From Solibacillus sp. R5-41 (GTDB lineage: Bacteria > Bacillota > Bacilli > Bacillales_A > Planococcaceae), in NCBI RefSeq assembly GCF_002736105.1, contig NZ_CP024123.1, forward strand, positions 2,162,001 through 2,226,000: DNA of 64,000 nucleotides. Reading direction: 5' to 3'. Below the pieces are notes generated by a model. That model was not told the DNA's origin, did not search any database, and was given only the letters and a program-made list of their open reading frames with translations. Positions within the stretch are counted from its first letter, which is position 1. Each line of letters opens with the position of its first letter. The translations under genes and the position numbers were made by a program. Shown here piece after piece: positions 7,602-15,891 of this stretch.

Positions 7602-8114
7602 CTATAATTCATCTTCTATCAATGTTAAAAATCTGTTTTTCCATATATTTTCATAAAAATCAATTGTGTCTTCTGCAGACATAAATGGATTATTCAAAGT
7701 TGAGGTTGCTTTTTGTACCATGGAGTTTTCATAGCCCATTCCATGAGCAAATTTAATTGTAGCATCCATACAGTATTCTGTTTGAGCGCCGCAAAATTCA
7801 ATGCGTTGGATATCTAATTGGTCTAAAAGTTGTTTTAAGTTCGTTTTGTAAAATCAATTTGCATGTTTTTTTCTTACAAAATAATCATGTTTTTGGACAT
7901 CTAAATAGGCATGAATTGCCCAAAGTTCTTCTTCGGGTACTAATCCTTCATCACAGTGTTGAACAAAAACGATAGGTTTATGTAATTTTCGATATAAGGC
8001 GATTCGATTATTTACTTTCGTGAGTAAATTTGATAAATCAAATAGATGATCTCCGCTGTAACATACGCCATTTTGTAAATCGATAACGATTAAAACATCT
8101 GAACTAGTTTCCAT
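7602..8114 (-). pseudogene. Isochorismatase-like cysteine hydrolase with one in-frame stop
   Basis: The frame runs from ATG 8114 (AGAGGT before it) to TAG 7602 with a single internal TGA at 7854-7856. Removing that stop gives about 170 residues, normal for the family. All three catalytic positions are present: Asp in IVIDLQNG, Lys in FVRKKHAN, and Cys in GAQTEYCMDATI after the stop. The stop sits where family members have serine (K-x-x-S-A-F), so one TCA-to-TGA change explains it. Either a recent pseudogene or a sequencing error. Natural substrates of such hydrolases (isochorismate, nicotinamide, others) cannot be assigned here. Confidence 0.8.
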
Positions 8115-8272
8115 TCGTTTTACCTCTTTCATTTCACAATATAGTAATTATTTTATCATTTGAGGTAGGATACTACACCTTTAATTTACATTATCGTTTA
8201 AAAAATCAAAAGAGTCAGTCATTGATTATTTGGTATAATGAGAAAAATAGGAAATTAAAAGGAGTTTTAGCT

Positions 8273-8770
8273 ATGATTGAAATCCGAAAAGCAACGAATC
8301 GTGATGCTGAAGACATCATATTTGTGATGAGCAATGCAGAAGAATCTGGTTTTATGCTATTTGCACCTGGGGAAAGAAAGGTGACTCCTGAAAGTTTAGG
8401 CAAGCTTATTGAATTAATCAATAGTCAAACCAAATCAGGTATGTTTATTGCAACTGAAGGTGACCGCATATTAGGCTATATGATCGTCCAAAATGAAAAG
8501 CCTCAACGCATTGCACATCGAGCATATATTGTCATTGGCGTACATAGTGATAGTCGAGGAAAAGGTGTAGGTAATGCACTTTTCACTTCGGTTATTTCAT
8601 GGGCAAAACAAGTGGAGCTTCATCGCCTAGAGTTAACCGTTATCGCGACGAATGAAGTAGCGGTTCATTTATATAAAAAAATGGGCTTTGAAATTGAAGG
8701 CGTTAAAAAAGACTCTTTATTTATCGACGGCCAATATGTGGATGAATATTATATGTCTCGTTTATTATAA
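8273..8770 (+). CDS. GNAT-family N-acetyltransferase
   Basis: A 165-residue acetyl-CoA-dependent acyltransferase. YIVIGVHSDSRGKGVGNALF is the motif A region binding the CoA pyrophosphate (R/Q-x-x-G-x-G/A as RGKGVG), and NEVAVHLYKKMGFEIEG is motif B. The resemblance is to RimI/SpeG-like and ribosomal-protein or antibiotic acetyltransferases, without a specific match. ATG 8273 follows AAAAGGAG; the longer upstream frame has no site. Single gene with its own terminator at 8779-8813. Confidence 0.88.
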   Translation: MIEIRKATNRDAEDIIFVMSNAEESGFMLFAPGERKVTPESLGKLIELINSQTKSGMFIATEGDRILGYMIVQNEKPQRIAHRAYIVIGVHSDSRGKGVGNALFTSVISWAKQVELHRLELTVIATNEVAVHLYKKMGFEIEGVKKDSLFIDGQYVDEYYMSRLL

Positions 8771-8778
8771 TACGAAGT

Positions 8779-8813
8779 AAAGCACAATCCATTTAAACAA
8801 TGAATTGTGCTTT
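8779..8813. terminator. Bidirectional terminator between convergent genes
   Basis: AAAGCACAAT and ATTGTGCTTT form a 10-bp stem between the plus-strand GNAT gene and the minus-strand thi transporter operon, which ends 10 bases away. Confidence 0.8.
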
Positions 8814-8822
8814 ATAAGATTT

Positions 8823-9548
8823 TCACTCCATCAACAAGTTCAAAAGCTTTGTACGTGCTTGGAAAAATTCCTCGGTTTCTAACAGTTCCTTTGTGCGCTC
8901 TTTTGGAAACGGCACTTGGATTTCTGCTTTAATCGTTGCCGGGCGTTCCGATAGCACATAAATACGGTTTGCCAAAAAAAGCGCTTCATCAATTTGATGG
9001 GTAATAAATAAAATAGACTTTTGACGTTTTTTCCACATTTCTAATAGCCAAATGTGCATTTTATGGCGTGTAATTTCATCCAGTGCTGAAAAAGGCTCGT
9101 CTAGACAGAGCAAGCTTTGCGGACTTAATAAAGCACGTAAAAAGGATATACGCTGCTTCATGCCACCTGAAATTTCGTGTGGATAGGCGTGTAAATAATC
9201 CCCTAATCCAATACGTTCAATCCATTCAATAGCTTCATCCTTATTAACCGTGCCCGATAATTCTTGTGCAAGCAGTACGTTTTGTAACACCGTTCGCCAA
9301 GGTAATAGGCAGTGATGCTGTGGCATATAGCTAATGTGCCCACTTTCCCCATTAATGAGCGTATCATCAATGAAAATTTGACCAGAAGATGGTGGCAATA
9401 TCCCGCCAACACATTGTAATAATGTACTTTTACCGCTACCAGAAGGACCAAGCAATGCCACGATTTCTCCATCTTGTACATGTAAATCAATATCTTGCAA
9501 AACTTCTTGCTGCTGAAATTGCTTATGGAGTGCTTGAATTGTTAGCAT
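8823..9548 (-). CDS. thiZ: Thiamine-precursor ABC transporter, ATP-binding subunit (ThiZ-like)
   Basis: A 241-residue ABC ATPase: Walker A GPSGSGKST, Q-loop in SYMPQHH, signature SGGMKQR and Walker B LLCLDEP. It is of the taurine/nitrate/HMP importer group. The start is ATG 9548, with AAAGGAGGAGC before it; it overlaps the permease gene by 26 bases. It is the last gene of a TPP-riboswitch operon coding for a lipoprotein, a thiamine-binding protein, a permease and this ATPase, so import of the hydroxymethylpyrimidine precursor (formyl-aminopyrimidine or HMP) is likely. Confidence 0.88.
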   Translation of the reverse strand: MLTIQALHKQFQQQEVLQDIDLHVQDGEIVALLGPSGSGKSTLLQCVGGILPPSSGQIFIDDTLINGESGHISYMPQHHCLLPWRTVLQNVLLAQELSGTVNKDEAIEWIERIGLGDYLHAYPHEISGGMKQRISFLRALLSPQSLLCLDEPFSALDEITRHKMHIWLLEMWKKRQKSILFITHQIDEALFLANRIYVLSERPATIKAEIQVPFPKERTKELLETEEFFQARTKLLNLLME

Positions 9549-10308
9549 GATGTGGCTCCTCCTTTTTATAGCTATGTACAAAACGCTCTTCTATTAGGCG
9601 AATGATTCCGAAAACGCTTAAGCTTAGTACGACAATGAGTGTAATCGCAACAAACACGCGATCTGTGCGAAAGGCTGATTGTGCATATGTCATATACACG
9701 CCTAAACCTTGTTTCGCACCGAGCCATTCGGTAATGACCGCACCCATCACGCTATACGTAGCGGCAATCTTTAACCCTGAAAATAACGCTGGCATTGCAA
9801 ACGGTAGCTCAAGCTTCCAAAATTGCTGCCATTTTGTCGCACCAGCCATTTGAAAATACTGTCGCAGTTCTGGTGTCGTTTGACGTAACCCATCCAACAG
9901 GGCAATCGCAATTGGGAAGAAGCATACTAACCCAATAATGACGACCTTTGGCATAAGCCCGAAGCCAAACCAAATGATTAATAGTGGCGCTAGCACAATC
10001 GTCGGGATATTTTGCGATATCAGGATTAATGGATAGCCAACTTTATGGACGATCGGCAGTAAATGCAATAAAATCCCTACGATAAAACCAATTAAACTTC
10101 CAGCTGTTAAACCGATGATTGTTAGCTTAACCGTTGCAATGACATGTGGTAAAAGTTCATCAGACGTTTGAAAAAGCTCCATTATGACTACAGATGGTGC
10201 AGGAAATAGCCAAACTGGTAAATCTAGTAGCCGCACGACAATTTCGGCAATGATGAATAAACTTAGTAAAAAGCCTATCGTAATGCGATACTTTTTCCAA
10301 AGGTTCAT
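9523..10308 (-). CDS. thiX: Thiamine-precursor ABC transporter, permease subunit (ThiX-like)
   Basis: A 261-residue BPD-type inner-membrane permease with about six transmembrane segments. The EAA loop reads EYFQMAGATKWQQFWKLELP-like around residue 160, followed by a conserved A-x-P-ALFSGLK. It overlaps the preceding 97-residue gene by 4 bases (ATGA) and the ATPase gene by 26 bases. Sequence and operon place it with the ThiXYZ importers for pyrimidine precursors of thiamine. Confidence 0.88.
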   Translation of the reverse strand: MNLWKKYRITIGFLLSLFIIAEIVVRLLDLPVWLFPAPSVVIMELFQTSDELLPHVIATVKLTIIGLTAGSLIGFIVGILLHLLPIVHKVGYPLILISQNIPTIVLAPLLIIWFGFGLMPKVVIIGLVCFFPIAIALLDGLRQTTPELRQYFQMAGATKWQQFWKLELPFAMPALFSGLKIAATYSVMGAVITEWLGAKQGLGVYMTYAQSAFRTDRVFVAITLIVVLSLSVFGIIRLIEERFVHSYKKEEPHHANNSSTP

Positions 10309-10598
10309 GAATCATATTTCCCCGTTAGCTTTTCGATTGATGCACCTTGTGGGTTATATAAAATTTTCACTTGAGAAATGACGCTAATTGCACCCAGTTC
10401 CACCATTTTTTCATTCATTTTTTCAATCAGTTGTAGAAGCTGTGTTAGCTCGCCTTCCATCGTTGTTTCTAAAGGACCTACGCGATAAACGACCCCAGAC
10501 GCATCAATCATTGCAATGGCTGCATCGACATACGGGATCACATCTTCATACCGTTCTGTTTTCGGGATAATTTGAATACTTACTAAACTGTTGGCCAT
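10305..10598 (-). CDS. Thiamine-binding small protein (MTH1187/YqgV family)
   Basis: A 97-residue protein of the ferredoxin-like-fold family MTH1187/YkoF/YqgV, whose members bind thiamine or its hydroxymethylpyrimidine part. It starts VSIQIIPKTERYEDVIPYVD and has the conserved YRVGPLETTMEGEL segment. It lies between the lipoprotein (3-base gap) and permease genes (4-base overlap) of the TPP-controlled operon. A cytosolic ligand-holding or sensing role is the plausible reading. Confidence 0.87.
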   Translation of the reverse strand: MANSLVSIQIIPKTERYEDVIPYVDAAIAMIDASGVVYRVGPLETTMEGELTQLLQLIEKMNEKMVELGAISVISQVKILYNPQGASIEKLTGKYDS

Positions 10599-10601
10599 TT
10601 T

Positions 10602-11582
10602 TTATTCCTCCGGTAAAAATTGATTTGTAAATGCTTTTTCAGCATCTAATTCTTTTTCGATTAACTTATTTTCGAACATCCAATTCGCGTAGTTTTCCCA
10701 TACGTCTAATGATTGGATTCCCCACTGTGACGCTTCTGCTTGGTACTGTTTCGATAACCAAATCGCACTGTTCACTACTAGTTCTTCATCTAATTCTGGT
10801 ACGGCTTTTAATAGCATACTTGCCGCTTCTTCTGGCTCGTTAATCGCTAGTTCATAGCCTTTGCTTACGGCCTGCATAAATGCACGAACCGTTTCTTCTT
10901 CCTCGTCAATGTACTTTTCATTCGTAATAATTACCGGTGTATAGTAATCCAATTCTTTCGCATAATCTGTTAAATATAGCATATCAATAGCTTGCTCACG
11001 TAACTCCGCTTCAATGCCTGTCCAGCCGTAGTAAATCCATGCAAAATCAATATCTTGTTTCATCATATTAAAAAAGTCTGCAGAGCCGGCGTTAACAATG
11101 TCTACTTTCTCTACATCCCCATCTTCCATGCCCATTACCGTTTTTATAATGGCTTGTTCAACTGGTGAACCCCAGCCGCCATATGTTTTTCCTTCAAAAT
11201 CTTTTGGTGTTTGAATCCCCGTTTCCTTTAATGATGCAAAACCCGATGTATTGTGCTGAATGATGGCTGCAATGGAAACGATTGGGACACCTTGCAATCG
11301 CGCCTGTGTAACGGATTCTTGGGCACTAATTCCGAACTGTGCTTTGCCTGTTGCAACAAGCTGATCTGCACCTGCATCCCCTGGTTGAATAATTTCAACA
11401 TCCAGACCTGCTTCCTCAAAATACCCTTTTTCCTGGGCAACATATAAGCCCGTATGATTCGTATTTGGCGTCCAATCAAGCACCACTTGAACTTTCGTCA
11501 AATCTGAATCTTCTGTTTTAGCATCTTGTTGACAGCCTACTAATAGCAATGACATGCCAATAATACTTAACCATTTCCACAT
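10602..11582 (-). CDS. thiY: Thiamine-precursor-binding lipoprotein (ThiY-like, NMT1/THI5)
   Basis: The substrate-binding component, 326 residues. Signal peptide with lipobox LLLVGC (Cys17), then the NMT1/THI5-like fold: VVLDWTPNTNHTGLYVAQEKG at the N-terminus and GAGADQL-like GDAGADQLVATGKAQFGIS. Family members bind N-formyl-4-amino-5-aminomethyl-2-methylpyrimidine salvaged from degraded thiamine. ATG 11582 follows AAGGGAGG. It is first in the operon, about 100 bases below the riboswitch terminator, and the whole set should be switched off by TPP. Confidence 0.92.
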   Translation of the reverse strand: MWKWLSIIGMSLLLVGCQQDAKTEDSDLTKVQVVLDWTPNTNHTGLYVAQEKGYFEEAGLDVEIIQPGDAGADQLVATGKAQFGISAQESVTQARLQGVPIVSIAAIIQHNTSGFASLKETGIQTPKDFEGKTYGGWGSPVEQAIIKTVMGMEDGDVEKVDIVNAGSADFFNMMKQDIDFAWIYYGWTGIEAELREQAIDMLYLTDYAKELDYYTPVIITNEKYIDEEEETVRAFMQAVSKGYELAINEPEEAASMLLKAVPELDEELVVNSAIWLSKQYQAEASQWGIQSLDVWENYANWMFENKLIEKELDAEKAFTNQFLPEE

Positions 11583-11681
11583 GTAAAAATCCTCCCTTTT
11601 TCGCCTAAGTATGTACAGATTCTTGCGTTTTTTTGCAAGATCTATCTTTCAAATGAAAAGGACTAATAGAAAAATGTAAAA

Positions 11682-11709
11682 AACGCCTGGTACATTGGGT
11701 ACCAGGCGT
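11682..11709 (-). terminator. Attenuator hairpin of the TPP riboswitch
   Basis: On the minus strand, ACGCCTGGTACC pairs with GGTACCAGGCGT and is followed by TTTTTTAC. It lies between the TPP aptamer and thiY, so it is the expression-platform terminator used when TPP is bound. Confidence 0.85.
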
Positions 11710-11756
11710 CGAACAAGAAACAAATAGTTACAAAAATAAACTAAATAACAATCTAC

Positions 11757-11856
11757 GTGTCAATGTTTCCTCCGCCGGTATTAACCAGTTCAGGTTCAAA
11801 GGGTAAGTCTCTCCATGGATCACTTTCTCAGCTAGCAACACTAGCACCCCTACATT
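11757..11856 (-). promoter_or_regulatory. TPP (THI-box) riboswitch
   Basis: The minus strand contains the aptamer hallmarks in order: GGGGTGC, GCTGAGA, ACCCTTTGAACCTGA and GGTTAATACCGGCG followed by AGGAAAC. It precedes a strong intrinsic terminator and the thiYX-type operon, so TPP binding should cause premature termination. Confidence 0.97.
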
Positions 11857-11883
11857 TTTAGGTCTATGAACTTTTCAATGCCT

Positions 11884-11912
11884 ATCGTAACGATATCCGA
11901 CACATAGGTCAA
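11884..11912 (-). promoter_or_regulatory. Promoter of the TPP-controlled operon
   Basis: On the minus strand, TTGACC (11907-11912), 17 bases, TACGAT (11884-11889), about 25 bases before the riboswitch begins. Confidence 0.65.
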
Positions 11913-12033
11913 GCTTAATATATCCAGTTTTCCGATTTTTCACTTTAAAAGCCTTTCGTAGTACCTGAATAAAGTGCGAATAATGGGTGATTTCATGTGA
12001 ATTGGCACGTATTTCAACTTTTTCCCCTCACAA

Positions 12034-12062
12034 AAAAGCAACCTAAAAAACAGGTTGCTTTC
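12034..12062 (-). terminator. Terminator of the DMT transporter gene
   Basis: AAGCAACCT and AGGTTGCTT enclose seven bases; TTTTTT follows on the minus strand, just past the stop at 12070. Confidence 0.85.
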
Positions 12063-12069
12063 CATCCTT

Positions 12070-12942
12070 TTATGCATATAATTTTTTCCTTTTAAAGGTT
12101 GGCTTGACCTCGGCAAATATAATGGCAACAAAAATTAACACACAGCCGAACAGCATACGCCCCGTTAATATTTCGCTGAGTAGCCATACCGAGAATATCG
12201 TACCGAATAAAGCTTCCGTTGATAGGATAATTGCGGATTTTGTTGGATTTGCATATTGCATCCCAATATTTTGACACACATACGCAACCGCCGTACAGAA
12301 AACCGCTAAGTAAAGAATAACGTAGATCCCTTCCGAAGAATATGTAGTTGGCACCTCACCAAGCACTAGGACTGAAGCAATACTTAAAATCGTCGCCGTA
12401 TAAAATTGAACAATTGTTAAAGCAAGTGCATCCTCAGTTTTGACGAAAACATTTGTATAGAAAATGTCAAAGGCAAAGCCAACTGCACATAAAATGGACA
12501 GGAAATCGCCAAAATTGATTGTGAGCGAGTCTTGTAATGATAAAAAGCCAATTCCGACAATCGCCATTCCGGCAGCAATAAATTCAAAGCGATCAATGCG
12601 ACGTTTATAAATGACATACGCAATGATTGGTACAATAATAACATTTAAAGCTGTTAAAAAAGCATTTTTCGAGGGTGTCGTGTACTCCAGCCCCATCGTT
12701 TGCAAAGCAAATGCGGCAAATAAGATGGCGCCAAGGACAGCACCCTTCCAAAGAACGCTTTTCGTAATTAATTTTAACTTTTTATAAAATATAACGCTTA
12801 AAATAATGGACGCTAATAAAAAGCGCCCAGCCATTAATTGAAAGACGGTCCAGTACTCTAGCCCAACAGCCATGCCGACGAAACCGCTCCCCCACATCAC
12901 GGCCGTAATGAGCATCAAAATTTCGCCTTTATATTTCTGCAT
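12070..12942 (-). CDS. EamA/DMT-superfamily transporter
   Basis: A 290-residue ten-helix membrane protein made of two EamA repeats (MLITAVMWGSGFVGMAVG at the N-terminus; second repeat from about residue 150). The segments around PSKNAFLTALNVIIVPIIAY and PTKSAIILSTEALFGTIFSV are the conserved fourth/ninth helix pair of each half. Such proteins export metabolites or amino acids; the substrate is not predictable. ATG 12942 follows AGAAGGA. Single gene. The 12943-13269 gap upstream is AT-rich with no feature I can name. Confidence 0.88.
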   Translation of the reverse strand: MQKYKGEILMLITAVMWGSGFVGMAVGLEYWTVFQLMAGRFLLASIILSVIFYKKLKLITKSVLWKGAVLGAILFAAFALQTMGLEYTTPSKNAFLTALNVIIVPIIAYVIYKRRIDRFEFIAAGMAIVGIGFLSLQDSLTINFGDFLSILCAVGFAFDIFYTNVFVKTEDALALTIVQFYTATILSIASVLVLGEVPTTYSSEGIYVILYLAVFCTAVAYVCQNIGMQYANPTKSAIILSTEALFGTIFSVWLLSEILTGRMLFGCVLIFVAIIFAEVKPTFKRKKLYA

Positions 12943-13269
12943 AAATATTCCTTCTCTCTATGAATTTATACGAATAGTTTAACAATAATCAATATTTAGT
13001 AAAAATGGAAGGAGAATTTACTAAAATCGAAAAAGTGTACAAAATTCAATGAAATTTACTGTTGGCGATTGGGTTTTGGATAAGGCAGGTAGCTTCAAAT
13101 GTGCGCCTCCACTTGTTGTAGATGTATCTGTAGTTTTATAAAAAAGATTTAATCTAATCACTGAAAAAAACCCCAGTCATTAACTGAATTTTATTAACTC
13201 AACATACTGTTATTAATGAATAAAATATTGCTGTTTAATTCGGCAACGTTTTAATTTTACTAGGGTTCT

Positions 13270-14676
13270 TTAAAATTTAATTTCTACCGTTGTCCCAAAA
13301 CCAAGTTCACTGTTAATCGTAAGCTCTCCATTATGTTCCTGAATAATATCTTTAGCTATGGCCATTCCAAGTCCAGATCCTTTATGTGCTTCTCCGGTAC
13401 TGGTTCCTCGGTAATAGCGATCAAAAATTTTATCAAGTTCCTCATTCTTTATGCCTTTTCCATTGTCCTTTATAGTTATATGAGTTCGTTCACATTTCTC
13501 AATCATTACATCTATTATTACATTTTCATCATTATGAACAATCGCATTATAAATTAGATTATTGATCGCTCTTCGAAAAAGAATTTCATCAATCGCTACA
13601 GGTATATTCTCTTGATTTACATGAAACTCTATATGGCGATTAGAATAATGCGGATCATTTAAGATATCAATTACCATATTTCTTAATAAAGAAACAATAT
13701 TAACCGTTTCTTTGTTTAATGATAATGCTTTATTTTTTAATCTTGTCGTTAAATTTAAATCATCCATTACCTCTTTTATATACAAAGACTTTTGTTCAAT
13801 AATCTCAGCGTATTCCCTTATTTCTGATAAACTAAAGTTATAATCTGGATCTTTTATTAATTCAGCATATCCTTGTATGGAAGCTAATGGAGTTTTTATA
13901 TCATGTGAAATATTTCCTATCCACTCTTCTCTCATCATCTCCAACTTCTTTCTTTCCTTTTCATTGGCTGTAAGTTGATTAGATAATAAATTGACATTAT
14001 GAAAAACGTCTTTATAAACCCCTTTAGGCTCATAATGGACAGTATAATCTTTATTCGCCAGTCTTTTGATGCCATTAATGAGTATTTGTATAGGTTTTGT
14101 TAGACGTTTACTAAATAAGTAGCCAATTAATAAGGCGATGAAGATGTCTATAATAAGAACAATAGCGCCAACTTTTACTGCTTGAAATATGTCCTGATTA
14201 TCAAACGAAATAAATAAGCGATTTACACTGGGATTCTCTATTCCAATAAAATAACTGTAATTATAGGATTCTTCCTTTTTATTACCAACAAATACAGTTG
14301 TATCCCCATTAATCTCCTGATATTTATAGTTTTGAATGATTTCTGATGGCGTATACTTTTCCTTTATACCTGTTGGCACCCTATAGCCATAGATTACCTT
14401 ACCATTTTCGTCTAAAATTTGAATCCAAGCATTTTCTTCGACCAACGCTTTTTTTCCTTTTTCGGTAATAGTCACATGATTATTTGCTATATTTATGTTC
14501 TCTTGAAATTGTCTTGTAAATTGTTCAGGCGTTGCTTCGTTTCCTTTAAATATTGGTAAGTTAAAAGCAGACTGAGCTAGCAATAAAGCAAACATTGTAA
14601 ACATATTTATGAAAACAACGAGAATTACGACTAATACAACGGAAAGTATATATCTTCCAGTTAACTTCCACGTCAT
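13270..14676 (-). CDS. Sensor histidine kinase with a ~130-residue extracellular domain
   Basis: A 468-residue HisKA kinase. TM1 is at 9-34, an outside domain covers about 35-168, TM2 is at 169-188, and a HAMP-like region follows. The phosphorylated histidine is His258 in NISHDIKTPLASI; the ATPase part has NLIYNAIVHN (N box), DNGKGI (G1) and GSGLGMAIA (G2). It is cotranscribed with the response regulator (3-base gap) next to a BceAB/YxdLM-type transporter. BceS-type kinases have almost no extracellular part, so this one probably senses a ligand directly instead of only through the transporter. Confidence 0.9.
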   Translation of the reverse strand: MTWKLTGRYILSVVLVVILVVFINMFTMFALLLAQSAFNLPIFKGNEATPEQFTRQFQENINIANNHVTITEKGKKALVEENAWIQILDENGKVIYGYRVPTGIKEKYTPSEIIQNYKYQEINGDTTVFVGNKKEESYNYSYFIGIENPSVNRLFISFDNQDIFQAVKVGAIVLIIDIFIALLIGYLFSKRLTKPIQILINGIKRLANKDYTVHYEPKGVYKDVFHNVNLLSNQLTANEKERKKLEMMREEWIGNISHDIKTPLASIQGYAELIKDPDYNFSLSEIREYAEIIEQKSLYIKEVMDDLNLTTRLKNKALSLNKETVNIVSLLRNMVIDILNDPHYSNRHIEFHVNQENIPVAIDEILFRRAINNLIYNAIVHNDENVIIDVMIEKCERTHITIKDNGKGIKNEELDKIFDRYYRGTSTGEAHKGSGLGMAIAKDIIQEHNGELTINSELGFGTTVEIKF

Positions 14677-14679
14677 GAT

Positions 14680-15387
14680 TTATTCATCCTCTACAGTAAA
14701 TTTATAGCCTAACCCTTTTACAGTAATTAAAAATTTTGGAGAGGAGGGATTAATTTCTATTTTTTCTCGCAATCGCCGGATATGAACCATCACTGTATTA
14801 TCCGAGCCAAAATAGTCCTCACCCCAGACGGTATCATAGAGCCTTTCTTTACTAATCACCTTGTTAATATTTTGGAGAAAATACTTCATTAAACCAAGTT
14901 CTTTTGGCTTTAATTCAATGACTTCCTTATTTTTTAATAACTCCGCTTTTTGATCGTTCAATTCAAACGGACCAGCTATAATTATAGGATCTGTCTTGTT
15001 ATCCGTTAGCAAAAATTCTGCCCTTCGTAACTGAGCTTTTACTCGATAAGCAACCTCTTTAGGACTAAATGGTTTTGTTATATAATCATCACCACCAATG
15101 GCAAAGCCTAAGAGCTTGTCCAATTCCTCTGATTTTGCTGATATAAATAAAATTGGCACATTCGAAATATTTCTTATTTGTTTACATACATCATAACCTT
15201 CTCCATCTGGTAACATTATGTCTAATAATACAAGGTCTGGATGTGATTGTTGGAACTCGTCAAAGCCTCCTTTTGCAGTGGTAGAAGTTACAACTTTTTC
15301 AATCCCTTCTTTTATTAAAACCGTTTTTATAATTCTTAAAATATCTTCCTCATCATCAATAATTAATACTGTTTTATTTAACGCCAT
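14680..15387 (-). CDS. OmpR-family response regulator
   Basis: A 235-residue regulator: receiver domain with IIDDEED near 9-15, phospho-acceptor Asp in LLDIMLPDGEGY and Lys in TKPFSP; winged-helix DNA-binding domain from about 130 with KERLYDTVWG and VMVHIRRLREKIE. It precedes the kinase gene and lies about 120 bases below yxeA. Its likely targets are the three AAACCTTA direct repeats in front of the ABC operon at 18614-18654, since OmpR-type proteins bind direct repeats spaced by a helical turn. Confidence 0.92.
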   Translation of the reverse strand: MALNKTVLIIDDEEDILRIIKTVLIKEGIEKVVTSTTAKGGFDEFQQSHPDLVLLDIMLPDGEGYDVCKQIRNISNVPILFISAKSEELDKLLGFAIGGDDYITKPFSPKEVAYRVKAQLRRAEFLLTDNKTDPIIIAGPFELNDQKAELLKNKEVIELKPKELGLMKYFLQNINKVISKERLYDTVWGEDYFGSDNTVMVHIRRLREKIEINPSSPKFLITVKGLGYKFTVEDE

Positions 15388-15457
15388 TCATTACTACCTC
15401 CACACCTTCAATGTTTAAACAATTATAAACGAAACAACCCTAAGATTTCTATATGAA

Positions 15458-15492
15458 CAAAAAAGAACCCTTGTAATAAAGGATTCTTTAGA
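15458..15492 (-). terminator. Terminator after the yxeA-like gene
   Basis: AAAGAACCCTT and AAAGGATTCTTT form a stem with TTTTTTG following on the minus strand; it separates the ABC-yxeA transcript from the two-component genes. Confidence 0.75.
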
Positions 15493-15510
15493 TTTGATTT
15501 CAGAAAAAAT

Positions 15511-15870
15511 TTACTCCAACATTTTAACGGCTTTTTCCGGTATTTCTTCAGCAGTCACTTCCTTGTATGAGGTAACTCCCTTTCCATCTTTCACGAACAG
15601 AAGTAAATACGCATTCTTTCGAAGTTGTTTGTTGGCAGTAAATGTTAATGTTTTTTGGTTACTATCTTTATCATAAGCGGGTAAATCGTATTCATACCTT
15701 ACTAAAATAGAACCATCGTCCATTTTATCCTCCATTTTATTTCCATCTCCAATTATTGTTGTATAATATTCATCCGTTCCAAACCGATTAATATTTACAT
15801 TTTGGATAAAAAACAAACTACCGATTAGAATCACTAATACTATTCCAACAACTATAATTATTTTTTTCAT
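15511..15870 (-). CDS. yxeA: YxeA-family small secreted protein
   Basis: A 119-residue protein with an N-terminal membrane or signal segment (residues 1-23) and a beta-rich YxeA (DUF1093) domain: TDEYYTTI, YEYDLPAYD and an R-K-NAYLLLFVKDGKGVTSYKEV core. The start is ATG 15870 behind GGAG; an upstream ATG lacks a site. It follows the permease gene by 21 bases, as in the Bacillus subtilis yxdLM-yxeA set. Its molecular role is not established; association with peptide-antibiotic response is by context. Confidence 0.85.
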   Translation of the reverse strand: MKKIIIVVGIVLVILIGSLFFIQNVNINRFGTDEYYTTIIGDGNKMEDKMDDGSILVRYEYDLPAYDKDSNQKTLTFTANKQLRKNAYLLLFVKDGKGVTSYKEVTAEEIPEKAVKMLE

Positions 15871-15891
15871 TGCTATTTCTCCGTCCATATT

